From Alphaproteobacteria bacterium (GTDB lineage: Bacteria; Pseudomonadota; Alphaproteobacteria; Sphingomonadales; JAKSBY01): a stretch of DNA of 64,000 bases. Each line of letters begins with the position of its first letter. Position 1 is the stretch's first letter. The notes beneath the pieces were generated by a model, which was not told the origin of the DNA, did not search any database, and was given only the letters and a program-made list of their open reading frames with translations. Shown piece after piece: positions 48,893 to 55,697 of the stretch. The translations under genes and the position numbers were made by a program. The DNA lies in assembly GCA_021774625.1 (NCBI GenBank), contig JAJFIV010000008.1:47392-111391 (forward strand), in the 5' to 3' direction.

Positions 48893-49594
48893 CTACGCAG
48901 GTTGTCTGGCGTCTTCCTGCTGCTGGCGCATGGCGTCCAGCAGATGCTCGAAGCGTTCGCCGCGATAGACAAAATAGCCTTCCGCGTCCTCGTGAATTTC
49001 ATCCTCTTCGGGGATATCGACCACGGTTTTCTGGCGGGCGCCGGAACGCCGCGGTAATTCCACCATTTTTTCGGCGGGATCCGCACCGCTTTGTTCGAGG
49101 AATTCGAGGCTGTCATCGACATAATCATCGGAATCATCGATAAATTCCTCCTCAAAATAATCCTCTTCTTCTTCCCCGGCGTCCTCTTCCCATTCTTCAT
49201 CGCCATGCATGTGAAGTGATCTGGGTTTTGGTTTTTCCGGTTTCTGCGGGACGGCTTCCCTGCCAGCTGTTTTTTGCGCCAGAACCGGTTTTTCCCGTTC
49301 CCGCTTCATTTCCTCCAGATCCTCGACCACCAGGTTTGCCGGATCAAGGCCCGCCCCTTCCTTTGCCGCGCGGTTGGCGATCCGGCTGTTGACCATGGTC
49401 GCGCCCGGCATGGTCTCGACGGTTTTTCGTAAACGGAAAAGCTCTTCAATGATTTTATGCTGAACTTCGGTTGCCGCATCAATGCGCCGCTTGACGCCGA
49501 ACACGCCCAGCGGCAGCAGCAGCCACAGAATAACGATCTGGGCGGCAAAGAAATAAAGGAGATATTCTCCCAACCACAAAAGCACAGATGTCAT
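48893..49594 (-). CDS. Membrane-anchored acidic protein of unknown function (233 aa)
   Basis: One N-terminal membrane helix (LLYFFAAQIVILWLLLPLGVFG, about 12-33) is followed by a short coiled-coil-like stretch (AATEVQHKIIEELFRLRKTVE). A long, strongly acidic, low-complexity middle part then runs to a short ending YFVYRGERFEHLLDAMRQ. No known domain was recognised. It is transcribed alone between hspQ (convergent) and the Ser/Thr dehydratase. Confidence 0.7.
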   Translation of the reverse strand: MTSVLLWLGEYLLYFFAAQIVILWLLLPLGVFGVKRRIDAATEVQHKIIEELFRLRKTVETMPGATMVNSRIANRAAKEGAGLDPANLVVEDLEEMKREREKPVLAQKTAGREAVPQKPEKPKPRSLHMHGDEEWEEDAGEEEEDYFEEEFIDDSDDYVDDSLEFLEQSGADPAEKMVELPRRSGARQKTVVDIPEEDEIHEDAEGYFVYRGERFEHLLDAMRQQQEDARQPA

Positions 49595-49683
49595 GCAGAC
49601 CTCTTATCCCGGAACGACTGTCTCTAAAATCGCGGAAATAGGTTGGCTTTAGGTTAAGGATTATCGTTAACAGAGGCAAAATT

Positions 49684-50649
49684 TTACGCGGTGACGGCGC
49701 TCAGCTGCGCCAGGTCGATATTGCCGCCCGACAGAATAACCGCGGTATTCTTTCCCTTAACTTCCAGCTTTCCGGCAAGGATCGCCGCCAGGGCCACCGC
49801 GCCGCCCGGCTCGACCACCAGCTTGAGATATTTTGCCGCAAAACGGATGGCCCGGCGGACTTCGTCATCGCTGACGCTCACCCCGACGGCGCCAGCCATC
49901 TGAAGAATGGGGAAAGTTAACTTTCCCGGCATGGGCGACAGCAGCGCATCGCAGAAAGAGCGGGCGTCCGCTTTGTTTCCCTGCCGCGTACCGGCTTCCA
50001 GCGAGCGTTTGGTGTCGTCAAACTCTTCCGGTTCGGCGGGAATGATCAATATTTCTGGATAATAGGCACGGATGGCGATGGTCGCGCCGGAAATCAGGCC
50101 GCCGCCGCCCGCCGGTGATGCCAGAATATGCGGCGTGATATCAAGAGCTGCCAGATCTTCGGCAATTTCCAGCCCTGCAGTCCCCTGCCCGGCTATGATA
50201 TGCGGATCATCGTAGGACGGCACGAGCGTCGCCCCGCGCTCAGCGGCGAGACGGACGCCGATTTCCTCGCGGCTTTCGCTTACCGGATCATAAAGAATGA
50301 CCTCGGCGCCATAGCCCCGGGTATTTTCGATCTTCAGTTTCGCGGCCGTTTCCGGCATCACAATGGCGGCATGGATATCAAGCCAGCGGGCGGCGAGCGC
50401 CACTCCCTGCGCATGATTGCCGGATGAAAAGGCCACCACCCCCCTCGCCTTTTCCTCGCCACTCAGTTGTGACAGCCGGTTATAGGCGCCGCGGATTTTA
50501 AAGGAGCCGGAAATCTGCAGACATTCCGGCTTGATAAAAACCCGGCCGCCGGCCTGCTCATTCAACTGGATATTTTCAAGAAGGGCCGTACGCCGGACCT
50601 GCCCCTTCAGCCGTCCGGCGGCGGCTCTGACATCGGCAATGCTTACCAT
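49684..50649 (-). CDS. Threonine/serine dehydratase-like PLP enzyme
   Basis: The 321-residue protein has the PLP Lys in SGSFKIRGAYNRLSQL, FSSGNHAQGVALAA, the phosphate-binding ASPAGGGGLISG and the C-terminal VILSGGNIDLAQL. This is the catabolic threonine dehydratase / serine racemase type; no C-terminal ACT regulatory domain is present, so it is not the biosynthetic IlvA. It likely deaminates Thr/Ser to 2-oxo acids in the cytosol. It follows the small membrane protein at 50654 by 4 bases. Confidence 0.88.
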   Translation of the reverse strand: MVSIADVRAAAGRLKGQVRRTALLENIQLNEQAGGRVFIKPECLQISGSFKIRGAYNRLSQLSGEEKARGVVAFSSGNHAQGVALAARWLDIHAAIVMPETAAKLKIENTRGYGAEVILYDPVSESREEIGVRLAAERGATLVPSYDDPHIIAGQGTAGLEIAEDLAALDITPHILASPAGGGGLISGATIAIRAYYPEILIIPAEPEEFDDTKRSLEAGTRQGNKADARSFCDALLSPMPGKLTFPILQMAGAVGVSVSDDEVRRAIRFAAKYLKLVVEPGGAVALAAILAGKLEVKGKNTAVILSGGNIDLAQLSAVTA

Positions 50650-50653
50650 AAAT

Positions 50654-50866
50654 TTATTTCTGCCTCTTGCGCAGTTTCTGGATCATGCGGCCCCAGGCGA
50701 CCTTCATACGGCGAAAAATCCGCCGCGCAAAGGGGCTATCGGCCGCAAGAATGGAAAAACCCAGCGGAATCATCCAGAAACCAACGACCGGCAGGAATCC
50801 AAAAATGCCGAGGATTACCAGCGACACTCCCAGGACCGTCCGTACAATCCGGCTTTTCGGCATCAT
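50654..50866 (-). CDS. Small membrane protein, PGPGW-like (70 aa)
   Basis: From the ATG pair at 50866/50863 the product is MMPKSRIVRTVLGVSLVILG, then a second half of the helix pair (PVVGFWMIPLGFSILAAD), then a basic tail (RRIFRRMKVAWGR). This resembles the widespread putative transmembrane proteins with two short helices of unknown function. Upstream residues from 50911 overlap nothing but lack a membrane role. It is likely co-transcribed with the dehydratase. Confidence 0.65.
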   Translation of the reverse strand: MMPKSRIVRTVLGVSLVILGIFGFLPVVGFWMIPLGFSILAADSPFARRIFRRMKVAWGRMIQKLRKRQK

Positions 50867-50947
50867 TTTTTGGTCCTGGAGTCCGCTGCCATGGCCTTCA
50901 ATTGACAGCAAACAACAGGATATTCAAGAGGAAAGCGCTTGAGGGAA

Positions 50948-51023
50948 TGGCGACCCCTACGGGACTCGAACCCGTGTTGCCGGCGTGAGAGGCCGGTGTC
51001 CTAGGCCACTAGACGAAGGGGTC
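50948..51023 (-). tRNA. tRNA-Glu (anticodon CTC)
   Basis: Reading the minus strand gives a 7-bp acceptor stem starting GACCCCT, a D-arm, an anticodon stem CCGGC/GCCGG around loop CTCTCAC (anticodon CTC), a T-arm with GGTTCGAGTCC and the encoded CCA end. The fold is complete. A nearly identical tRNA-Glu with anticodon TTC is 4.4 kb away in the same orientation. Confidence 0.97.
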
Positions 51024-51038
51024 TGGAAGCACCTCTGG

Positions 51039-51066
51039 TGTACAGGACTCCTGCTTTTGTCGTCAA
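51039..51066 (-). promoter_or_regulatory. Promoter of tRNA-Glu(CTC)
   Basis: On the minus strand TTGACG (51066-51061), a 16-base spacer and TGTACA (51044-51039) lie 15 bases before the tRNA 5' end. The second tRNA-Glu has an equivalent TTGACG element at the same distance. Confidence 0.6.
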
Positions 51067-51092
51067 GCCGGAGTTGCGGCCGGCTCATTTTT
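51066..51092 (+). terminator. Terminator-like hairpin in leader of ATP-grasp gene
   Basis: AGCCGG (51066-51071) pairs with CCGGCT (51080-51085) around an 8-base loop, followed by CATTTTT. It is oriented as a plus-strand intrinsic terminator, but no gene ends upstream on that strand; the ATP-grasp gene begins 17 bases further. It could be a leader attenuator or a chance structure abutting the tRNA promoter. Confidence 0.4.
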
Positions 51093-51109
51093 ATGGTTTA
51101 TGACTTGCC

Positions 51110-52165
51110 ATGATCCAAGAGCCCTCTTTCCGCCTCCTTGTCATTACCGGTGATCACCATCTGCCCGATCCGGCAAAGCCGGGAGAACGCTATAATAAGG
51201 AAGACCTTGAGACCCATCAGGCCATGGCCGATGCCTTTGAAAGCATGGATGATTTCAGCGTTACCGTATGGAATGACCACAGCCGGATACTGGACGGGCT
51301 GCGGGCCGACCCGCCGGATCTGGTGGTCAATTTCTGCGATACTGGTTACCGCAACCAGGTGAGCCAGGAACTGGCGATTCCGGCCTATCTCGATCTGCTG
51401 GGCATTCCCTGTACCGGCGCGCCGCCGGCGGCGATGATCCTGTGTTACGACAAACAGATTGTCCGGCTCGCCGCCGAGGCGATGGACGTGGCTGTGCCGA
51501 GGGAAGTTTTTCTTGCCGCCGCCACAGACGGTGCGCTGCCCGGTTTTTATCCTGCCCTGATCAAACCGAACCGGGCGGATGGCAGCCTCGGCATCACCAA
51601 GGATGCGGTGATCCACGATGCTCCGGCAGCCCGCAGCTATCTCGCCTGGCTCCGGAAAATCCTGCCGGGGGCGGACGCCCTTTATCAGGACTATCTTCCG
51701 GGCCCGGAATACGGGATCGGCCTGATCGGCAACCCTGAAACCGGTCTGGTGGCTCTGCCGCCGCTGGAGGTGGATTTCTCTAAACTGCCGCCGGGGTTTA
51801 ATCCCATCCTGTCCTACGAATCAAAATCTATCCCCGACAGCCCTTACTGGACCGATATTTCCTTCAAGCGCGCGGATCTTCCGGCAAATGTCGAAGCCCG
51901 GATGATCGAGGACTGCAAACGGCTGTTCAAACGTTTTGGTCTTCGTGATTATGCCCGGTTCGATTTCCGCTGCGCCGCCGACGGCGAACCCAAACTGATG
52001 GAAATCAATCCCAACCCCGCCTGGGGCAATGATGGCAAACTCGCCTTCATGAGCGGTTTTGCCGGATTGTCCTATGCCGACATGCTGCGGCTGATCGTCG
52101 AGGCGGCCAGAGCCCGCATTGCAGGTAACCAAGCGATCCCACTCCACACTCCCCGTTCGGGCTGA
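51110..52165 (+). CDS. D-alanine-D-alanine ligase-like ATP-grasp enzyme
   Basis: The 351-residue protein resembles the Ddl branch of the ATP-grasp superfamily. Its N-terminal pre-ATP-grasp part has LVVNFCDTGYRNQVSQELAI, AYLDLLGIPCTGAPPAAMIL and a K in CYDKQIVRLAAE. The core contains ALIKPNRADGSLGITKDAV and the metal site YARFDFRCAADGEPKLMEIN. It should couple two carboxylate/amine substrates with ATP, but the genome's true Ddl normally sits with mur/fts genes, so this is probably another peptide-like ligase. Its last few residues (TPRSG) come from a REP-like element. It faces convergently the CocE gene. Confidence 0.8.
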   Translation: MIQEPSFRLLVITGDHHLPDPAKPGERYNKEDLETHQAMADAFESMDDFSVTVWNDHSRILDGLRADPPDLVVNFCDTGYRNQVSQELAIPAYLDLLGIPCTGAPPAAMILCYDKQIVRLAAEAMDVAVPREVFLAAATDGALPGFYPALIKPNRADGSLGITKDAVIHDAPAARSYLAWLRKILPGADALYQDYLPGPEYGIGLIGNPETGLVALPPLEVDFSKLPPGFNPILSYESKSIPDSPYWTDISFKRADLPANVEARMIEDCKRLFKRFGLRDYARFDFRCAADGEPKLMEINPNPAWGNDGKLAFMSGFAGLSYADMLRLIVEAARARIAGNQAIPLHTPRSG

Positions 52166-52251
52166 GTGAGGCGAAGCCTCGTATCGAAGCCCGGCGGCAA
52201 GTCCCGTCCTTCGATACACCCTTGCTGTACTCGGGCACTCAGGACAAACGG
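52153..52251. repeat. REP-like palindromic pair (inverted copies)
   Basis: Copy 1 (52153-52189) reads CCGTTCGGGCTGAGTGAGGC ... GTATCGAAG with an inner GAGGC-GAA-GCCTC hairpin. Copy 2 (52209-52251) is in reverse orientation, CTTCGATACACC ... CTCAGGACAAACGG. They lie between convergent genes; copy 1 overlaps the end of the ATP-grasp gene. Similar elements lie at 55.5-55.7 kb and 40.4 kb. Confidence 0.75.
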
Positions 52252-52263
52252 TGTAACTGGCGG

Positions 52264-54297
52264 CTAAACGCAATTGCGGGGAATGGCGAGCGTCCATTGC
52301 CGGTGGGCGATTTCCCGGTCGCCGTGAAAAGCCTCAAGATCGCCGGAAAACTGGAACACCGTCGCGGTCGCGCTCAGGCGTGTCGTGCAGGAAATGCGGA
52401 TTTCCCAGCCGTTCCGCCGCAAAAGGGCGCTTTGCTTCATCTCTGTCTGCGCCGACAAGGGGTCGGTTTCAATGATACGGTAGCGTTTCAGCAGTGTATA
52501 ACCGATATCCAGCCCGATTTCGGTAAGATGTGCAAGGGACGCGCCGTCAAACTCGCCGCCATCGCTTTTCAGCGTATAGACCATTTCATTCGCCGCGAGA
52601 TCGATTTCGACCGTGCGCCGCAAAGGCAGCGCCCGTAATTTCCTGTGGGTGGAGCCCGGCGCCGCCGCCGGCGGATCAAAGGCGCGCAACTTGCTGTCTT
52701 CCGCCCGCGGAGGACGCTCGGGCAGCGTGATTTTGCTGACGCCGGTCCGCAGCCCCAGGGTTACAGGTTCCGGCGATGGCCAGGCAATCGGCCAGTAGCT
52801 GGTTGAGAGCGCCACCCGGATGCGGTGGCCCGGCGGAAAGGCATGGGCCAGATCATTGAGCTGCAGGCGGACCTTTATCCATTCGCCCGGCGTAAGCTTC
52901 GCCGGCTGTTCATGCCCGTCCCGGTGACACAGGTTCAAAAGGCCGTAGCTTACCCTGAGAACCGAGCCGTCCGGGGCGATATCGCCAAGCCGCACGCAGA
53001 TGAACGCCTGCGGCCTGTCGGGACAGAGCTCGAGTTCGAGCACCGGCGCGCCGAGAAGCTCGACCCTCTGCTCAAGCGGATCACTGTCAAAGACCAGCGA
53101 GCCGCCATCATCTGGCCGCTGGTCACGGGGCATATCACCGTCGGCGCCGAAGCCGCACCATTCGCCGGACCGCATACCCGTCGTCTGGGGCGAAGACAGG
53201 GACAGGACGACCGGTCGTTCAGCCATCACGCATAAATGGCCGGAATTGAGTGCGAGAGAAAACGGTTCCGACCGCACGCCCGGCCAGCTTTCCTCGGCAA
53301 CCCAGCGCCCGGGCCATTCGGTATATTGCGGCTGGGGCGCGACGCTTTCCTGCATCCAGACCCGCAAAAGCGGTTCTTCCATGATCCCGGTGGCGCGGCC
53401 TTTCAGCCACTGATCCCACCAGCGGACCGCCTCCTGAAGAAAGCCGATGGACGGACCCGGAACCGCGTCATGGGGAAAGGCATGCGCCCAGGGGCCGATC
53501 AGCCCCTTTTTCGGGCCGGGCAGATGCTGCATCAGCCGCGGCACCGCATTCGAATAGCCGTCCGCCCAGCCGCCGATGGCATAGACGGGAATGGTGATGG
53601 CCGCATAATCTTCACAGACTGATCCCTGCTTCCAGAAATCATCCCGCGCCTGATGCCGCATCCAGTGGACGGGGAAGGCTTCCAGGGCTTCCAGCCTCAT
53701 CCGCCACATCTCAAGCCAGCGCTCGCCGACAATCTCCGGGTCCGGCGGCAGGGCGGTATAGAGCATCAGGATCGAGCCCCATTGCATATTCTCATTCAAC
53801 AGGCAGCCGCCCATGTAATGCGCGTCATCCGCATAGCGGTCATCCGATGAACAAAGGGTCATGATTGCCTTCAGGGCCGGCGGCCGCAAAGCCGCAATCT
53901 GCAGCGCATTGAAACCGCCCCAGGAAATGCCCATCATGCCGACGGCCCCCGAACACCAGGGCTGCCCGGCGATCCAGGCAATGACTTCCAGCGCATCCGC
54001 CTGTTCGCGCGGCGTATATTCATCCGTCATAATGCCGTCACTGTCGCCGGTTCCGCGAATATCGACCCGCACCGCAGCATAACCATGGGCGGCAAAATAA
54101 CGGTGGATCGGCTCGTCCCGGCTGCGCATGAAATCCCGCTTACGGTAGGGGATATATTCGAGAATGGCCGGCACCGGATTTGCCCCGGCCCCTTTGGGCA
54201 GCCAGATGCGCGCCGCCAGCCGGCAGCCGTCCTCCAGTTCTATGAAAGTATTTTCAATTTCGTCGATTTTCTCGAGGATGTCCGGATCAGTCCGCAT
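52264..54297 (-). CDS. CocE/NonD (S15) family serine hydrolase
   Basis: The 677-residue protein has an alpha/beta-hydrolase core with IPYRKRDFMRSRDEP, VRVDIRGTGDSDG, the nucleophile in MMGISWGGFNALQ (S125), a helical cap, and the C-terminal jelly-roll of the X-Pro dipeptidyl-peptidase/CocE family (FPPGHRIRVALSTSYWPIAWP). No signal peptide is seen. Family members hydrolyse esters or amides (cocaine esterase, glutaryl-7-ACA acylase, X-prolyl peptidases). It starts 2 bases after the ATP-grasp-like gene, so the two are coupled; acting on that enzyme's product is inference. Confidence 0.88.
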   Translation of the reverse strand: MRTDPDILEKIDEIENTFIELEDGCRLAARIWLPKGAGANPVPAILEYIPYRKRDFMRSRDEPIHRYFAAHGYAAVRVDIRGTGDSDGIMTDEYTPREQADALEVIAWIAGQPWCSGAVGMMGISWGGFNALQIAALRPPALKAIMTLCSSDDRYADDAHYMGGCLLNENMQWGSILMLYTALPPDPEIVGERWLEMWRMRLEALEAFPVHWMRHQARDDFWKQGSVCEDYAAITIPVYAIGGWADGYSNAVPRLMQHLPGPKKGLIGPWAHAFPHDAVPGPSIGFLQEAVRWWDQWLKGRATGIMEEPLLRVWMQESVAPQPQYTEWPGRWVAEESWPGVRSEPFSLALNSGHLCVMAERPVVLSLSSPQTTGMRSGEWCGFGADGDMPRDQRPDDGGSLVFDSDPLEQRVELLGAPVLELELCPDRPQAFICVRLGDIAPDGSVLRVSYGLLNLCHRDGHEQPAKLTPGEWIKVRLQLNDLAHAFPPGHRIRVALSTSYWPIAWPSPEPVTLGLRTGVSKITLPERPPRAEDSKLRAFDPPAAAPGSTHRKLRALPLRRTVEIDLAANEMVYTLKSDGGEFDGASLAHLTEIGLDIGYTLLKRYRIIETDPLSAQTEMKQSALLRRNGWEIRISCTTRLSATATVFQFSGDLEAFHGDREIAHRQWTLAIPRNCV

Positions 54298-54299
54298 GG

Positions 54300-55250
54300 C
54301 TAGGCCGGGGCCTGCGCACGGCGGCCGCGGACCGGCAAAAGCGACTGGGCCGACCAGAAACTCAAAGCCAGTTTTTCACGCACCTTCCGCCCGATATCAA
54401 GATCCAGACAATTCACAATCGCGAGCCGGAAGCCGCCCGGCGGCATGGAATGACTGGCTGGCGGCCGGTCCTCGTGAAAAGTGATCTGGATCGAGGTGAC
54501 GCCCGCCGTCTGACGCAATTCCCCGACCAGTTCCAAAGGCGGGTGGCGGTATTGGACACCATGCGCCCCAAACAATACGACCGAAAAGCCGTCGCGGCGG
54601 TCGTTATCGGCGAAATCCCATTCTTTGTCGTTATAGAGCCGGACCAGGGCTTCGACCCAGCCCTTGCCGTAAAGGTCCGGCCACTGATCGGCGAAACGCA
54701 GATGAACTTCGATAATCCTCCCGCCAATGGTCTCCAGATTGAGCATGCCCGTATAGCCCGTGAGCCGTTTGCGGATCCACTCACCGCAATAATTTTCCAC
54801 TTCCGGGTTGGCGGCGGCATGCACTGACCAGTAATCGAACATGCAGCCTTCCAGCGCCGCGCCGCTGACATGGCGCCACCAGCGGGGTTCGCCGTCCACC
54901 ACGGCCACATCGCTCGACACATGCGCGCCTTCGAACAGCGGCATCCACATATGGCCCGGCCGCTGCATGTGTTTATATTCCTTAAGCGAACGGATGATGC
55001 GGCTGCCGGCCCCCATGCCCCGCATATTGTAGATGGGTTTTGAGAAGACGGGAAAAGCAACAGGGTCAAGACCATGCGGCGCGCACGCAAGGTCCTGACT
55101 TTCGGCAATCATCAGTTTGTTATAGACCCATTTATAGGCCGGATACCAGGCCCAGGCATCGCCATCCTCCGTGGGGATATCGATATTTTCCGGACAGGGA
55201 ACACCCTCGAAATACTGCATCCGCCAGGGATCGGCTTCACGGATCGGCAT
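54300..55250 (-). CDS. ATP-grasp-like protein of unknown function
   Basis: From ATG 55250 (after AAGGAAGGA) the protein has 316 residues: MPIREADPWRMQYFEGVPCP, YPAYKWVYNKLMIAESQ, FPVFSKPIYNMRGMGAGSRI (ATP-grasp-like Lys), WMPLFEGAHVSSDVAVVDGE, and GYTGMLNLETIGGRIIEVHL (metal-site-like Glu). The order Lys strand, Glu strand, terminal E...H fits a divergent ATP-grasp fold, but I do not recognise a characterised family. It is directly followed by the CocE hydrolase and lies 80 bases downstream of tRNA-Glu(TTC). Confidence 0.6.
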   Translation of the reverse strand: MPIREADPWRMQYFEGVPCPENIDIPTEDGDAWAWYPAYKWVYNKLMIAESQDLACAPHGLDPVAFPVFSKPIYNMRGMGAGSRIIRSLKEYKHMQRPGHMWMPLFEGAHVSSDVAVVDGEPRWWRHVSGAALEGCMFDYWSVHAAANPEVENYCGEWIRKRLTGYTGMLNLETIGGRIIEVHLRFADQWPDLYGKGWVEALVRLYNDKEWDFADNDRRDGFSVVLFGAHGVQYRHPPLELVGELRQTAGVTSIQITFHEDRPPASHSMPPGGFRLAIVNCLDLDIGRKVREKLALSFWSAQSLLPVRGRRAQAPA

Positions 55251-55330
55251 AGAAATCCTTCCTTTATTACCGGCGGAAGAATTGCACCCATTTCGAATGC
55301 TTGCAATCACTATATGAGGAAGGAAAGGAA

Positions 55331-55406
55331 TGGCGACCCCTACGGGACTCGAACCCGTGTTTACGCCGTGAAAGGGCGTTGTCCTAGGCCACTAGACGAA
55401 GGGGTC
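55331..55406 (-). tRNA. tRNA-Glu (anticodon TTC)
   Basis: Minus-strand cloverleaf with acceptor GACCCCT, anticodon stem ACGCC/GGCGT around CTTTCAC (anticodon TTC), T-loop GGTTCGAGTCC and encoded CCA. It is identical to tRNA-Glu(CTC) except in and next to the anticodon arm. No terminator separates it from the ATP-grasp-like gene downstream. Confidence 0.97.
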
Positions 55407-55420
55407 GCAAAGGCTTGTGC

Positions 55421-55449
55421 TGTTTAGCGGTGGACCTTCCAAGCGTCAA
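55421..55449 (-). promoter_or_regulatory. Promoter of tRNA-Glu(TTC)
   Basis: On the minus strand TTGACG (55449-55444), a 17-base spacer and TAAACA (55426-55421) lie 14 bases before the tRNA 5' end. It probably drives the tRNA and possibly the two genes after it. Confidence 0.65.
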
Positions 55450-55537
55450 GCCCATTTTCTTGGAGTTGGGGCCCTTCCCCTTTTGGAGTGAAGAGGAACA
55501 GAGATGCTTCGGGCAAAAGGGGAAGCTGAACCCCGGA

Positions 55538-55666
55538 CTTCGATACGTTGCTGCGCAACACTCAGCCCGAACGGTTCCTCTCACCCGTTCGCCCTGAGTG
55601 CCCGAACGGAGGGAGGGTGTATCGAAGGGCGGGATCAGCCCCCCTATCCTTCGATACGCTTCCGTT
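55538..55666. repeat. REP-like element cluster (two inverted copies plus fragment)
   Basis: Copy 1 (55538-55574) reads CTTCGATACGTTGCTGCGCA ... CTCAGCCCGAACGG with an inner GTTGC-TGC-GCAAC hairpin. Copy 2 (55585-55627) is inverted, CCGTTCGCCCTGAGTGCCCG ... GTATCGAAG. A truncated copy, CCTTCGATACGCTTCCGTTA, starts at 55648. The cluster fills most of the 290-base gap between the recJ stop and the tRNA-Glu(TTC) promoter; no gene is seen in the gap. Confidence 0.75.
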
Positions 55667-55697
55667 AAAAAATGAATGATTGAACAGACAAATAGTT

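Noticed and set aside
49640..49680. TTAA-N9-TTAA as a CtrA site before the acidic membrane protein gene
   Set aside because: CtrA boxes need a 7-base spacer; here it is 9.
50948..55406. Prophage or integrative element at tRNA-Glu
   Set aside because: No integrase, phage gene or truncated tRNA is present between the two tRNAs; both tRNAs are complete.
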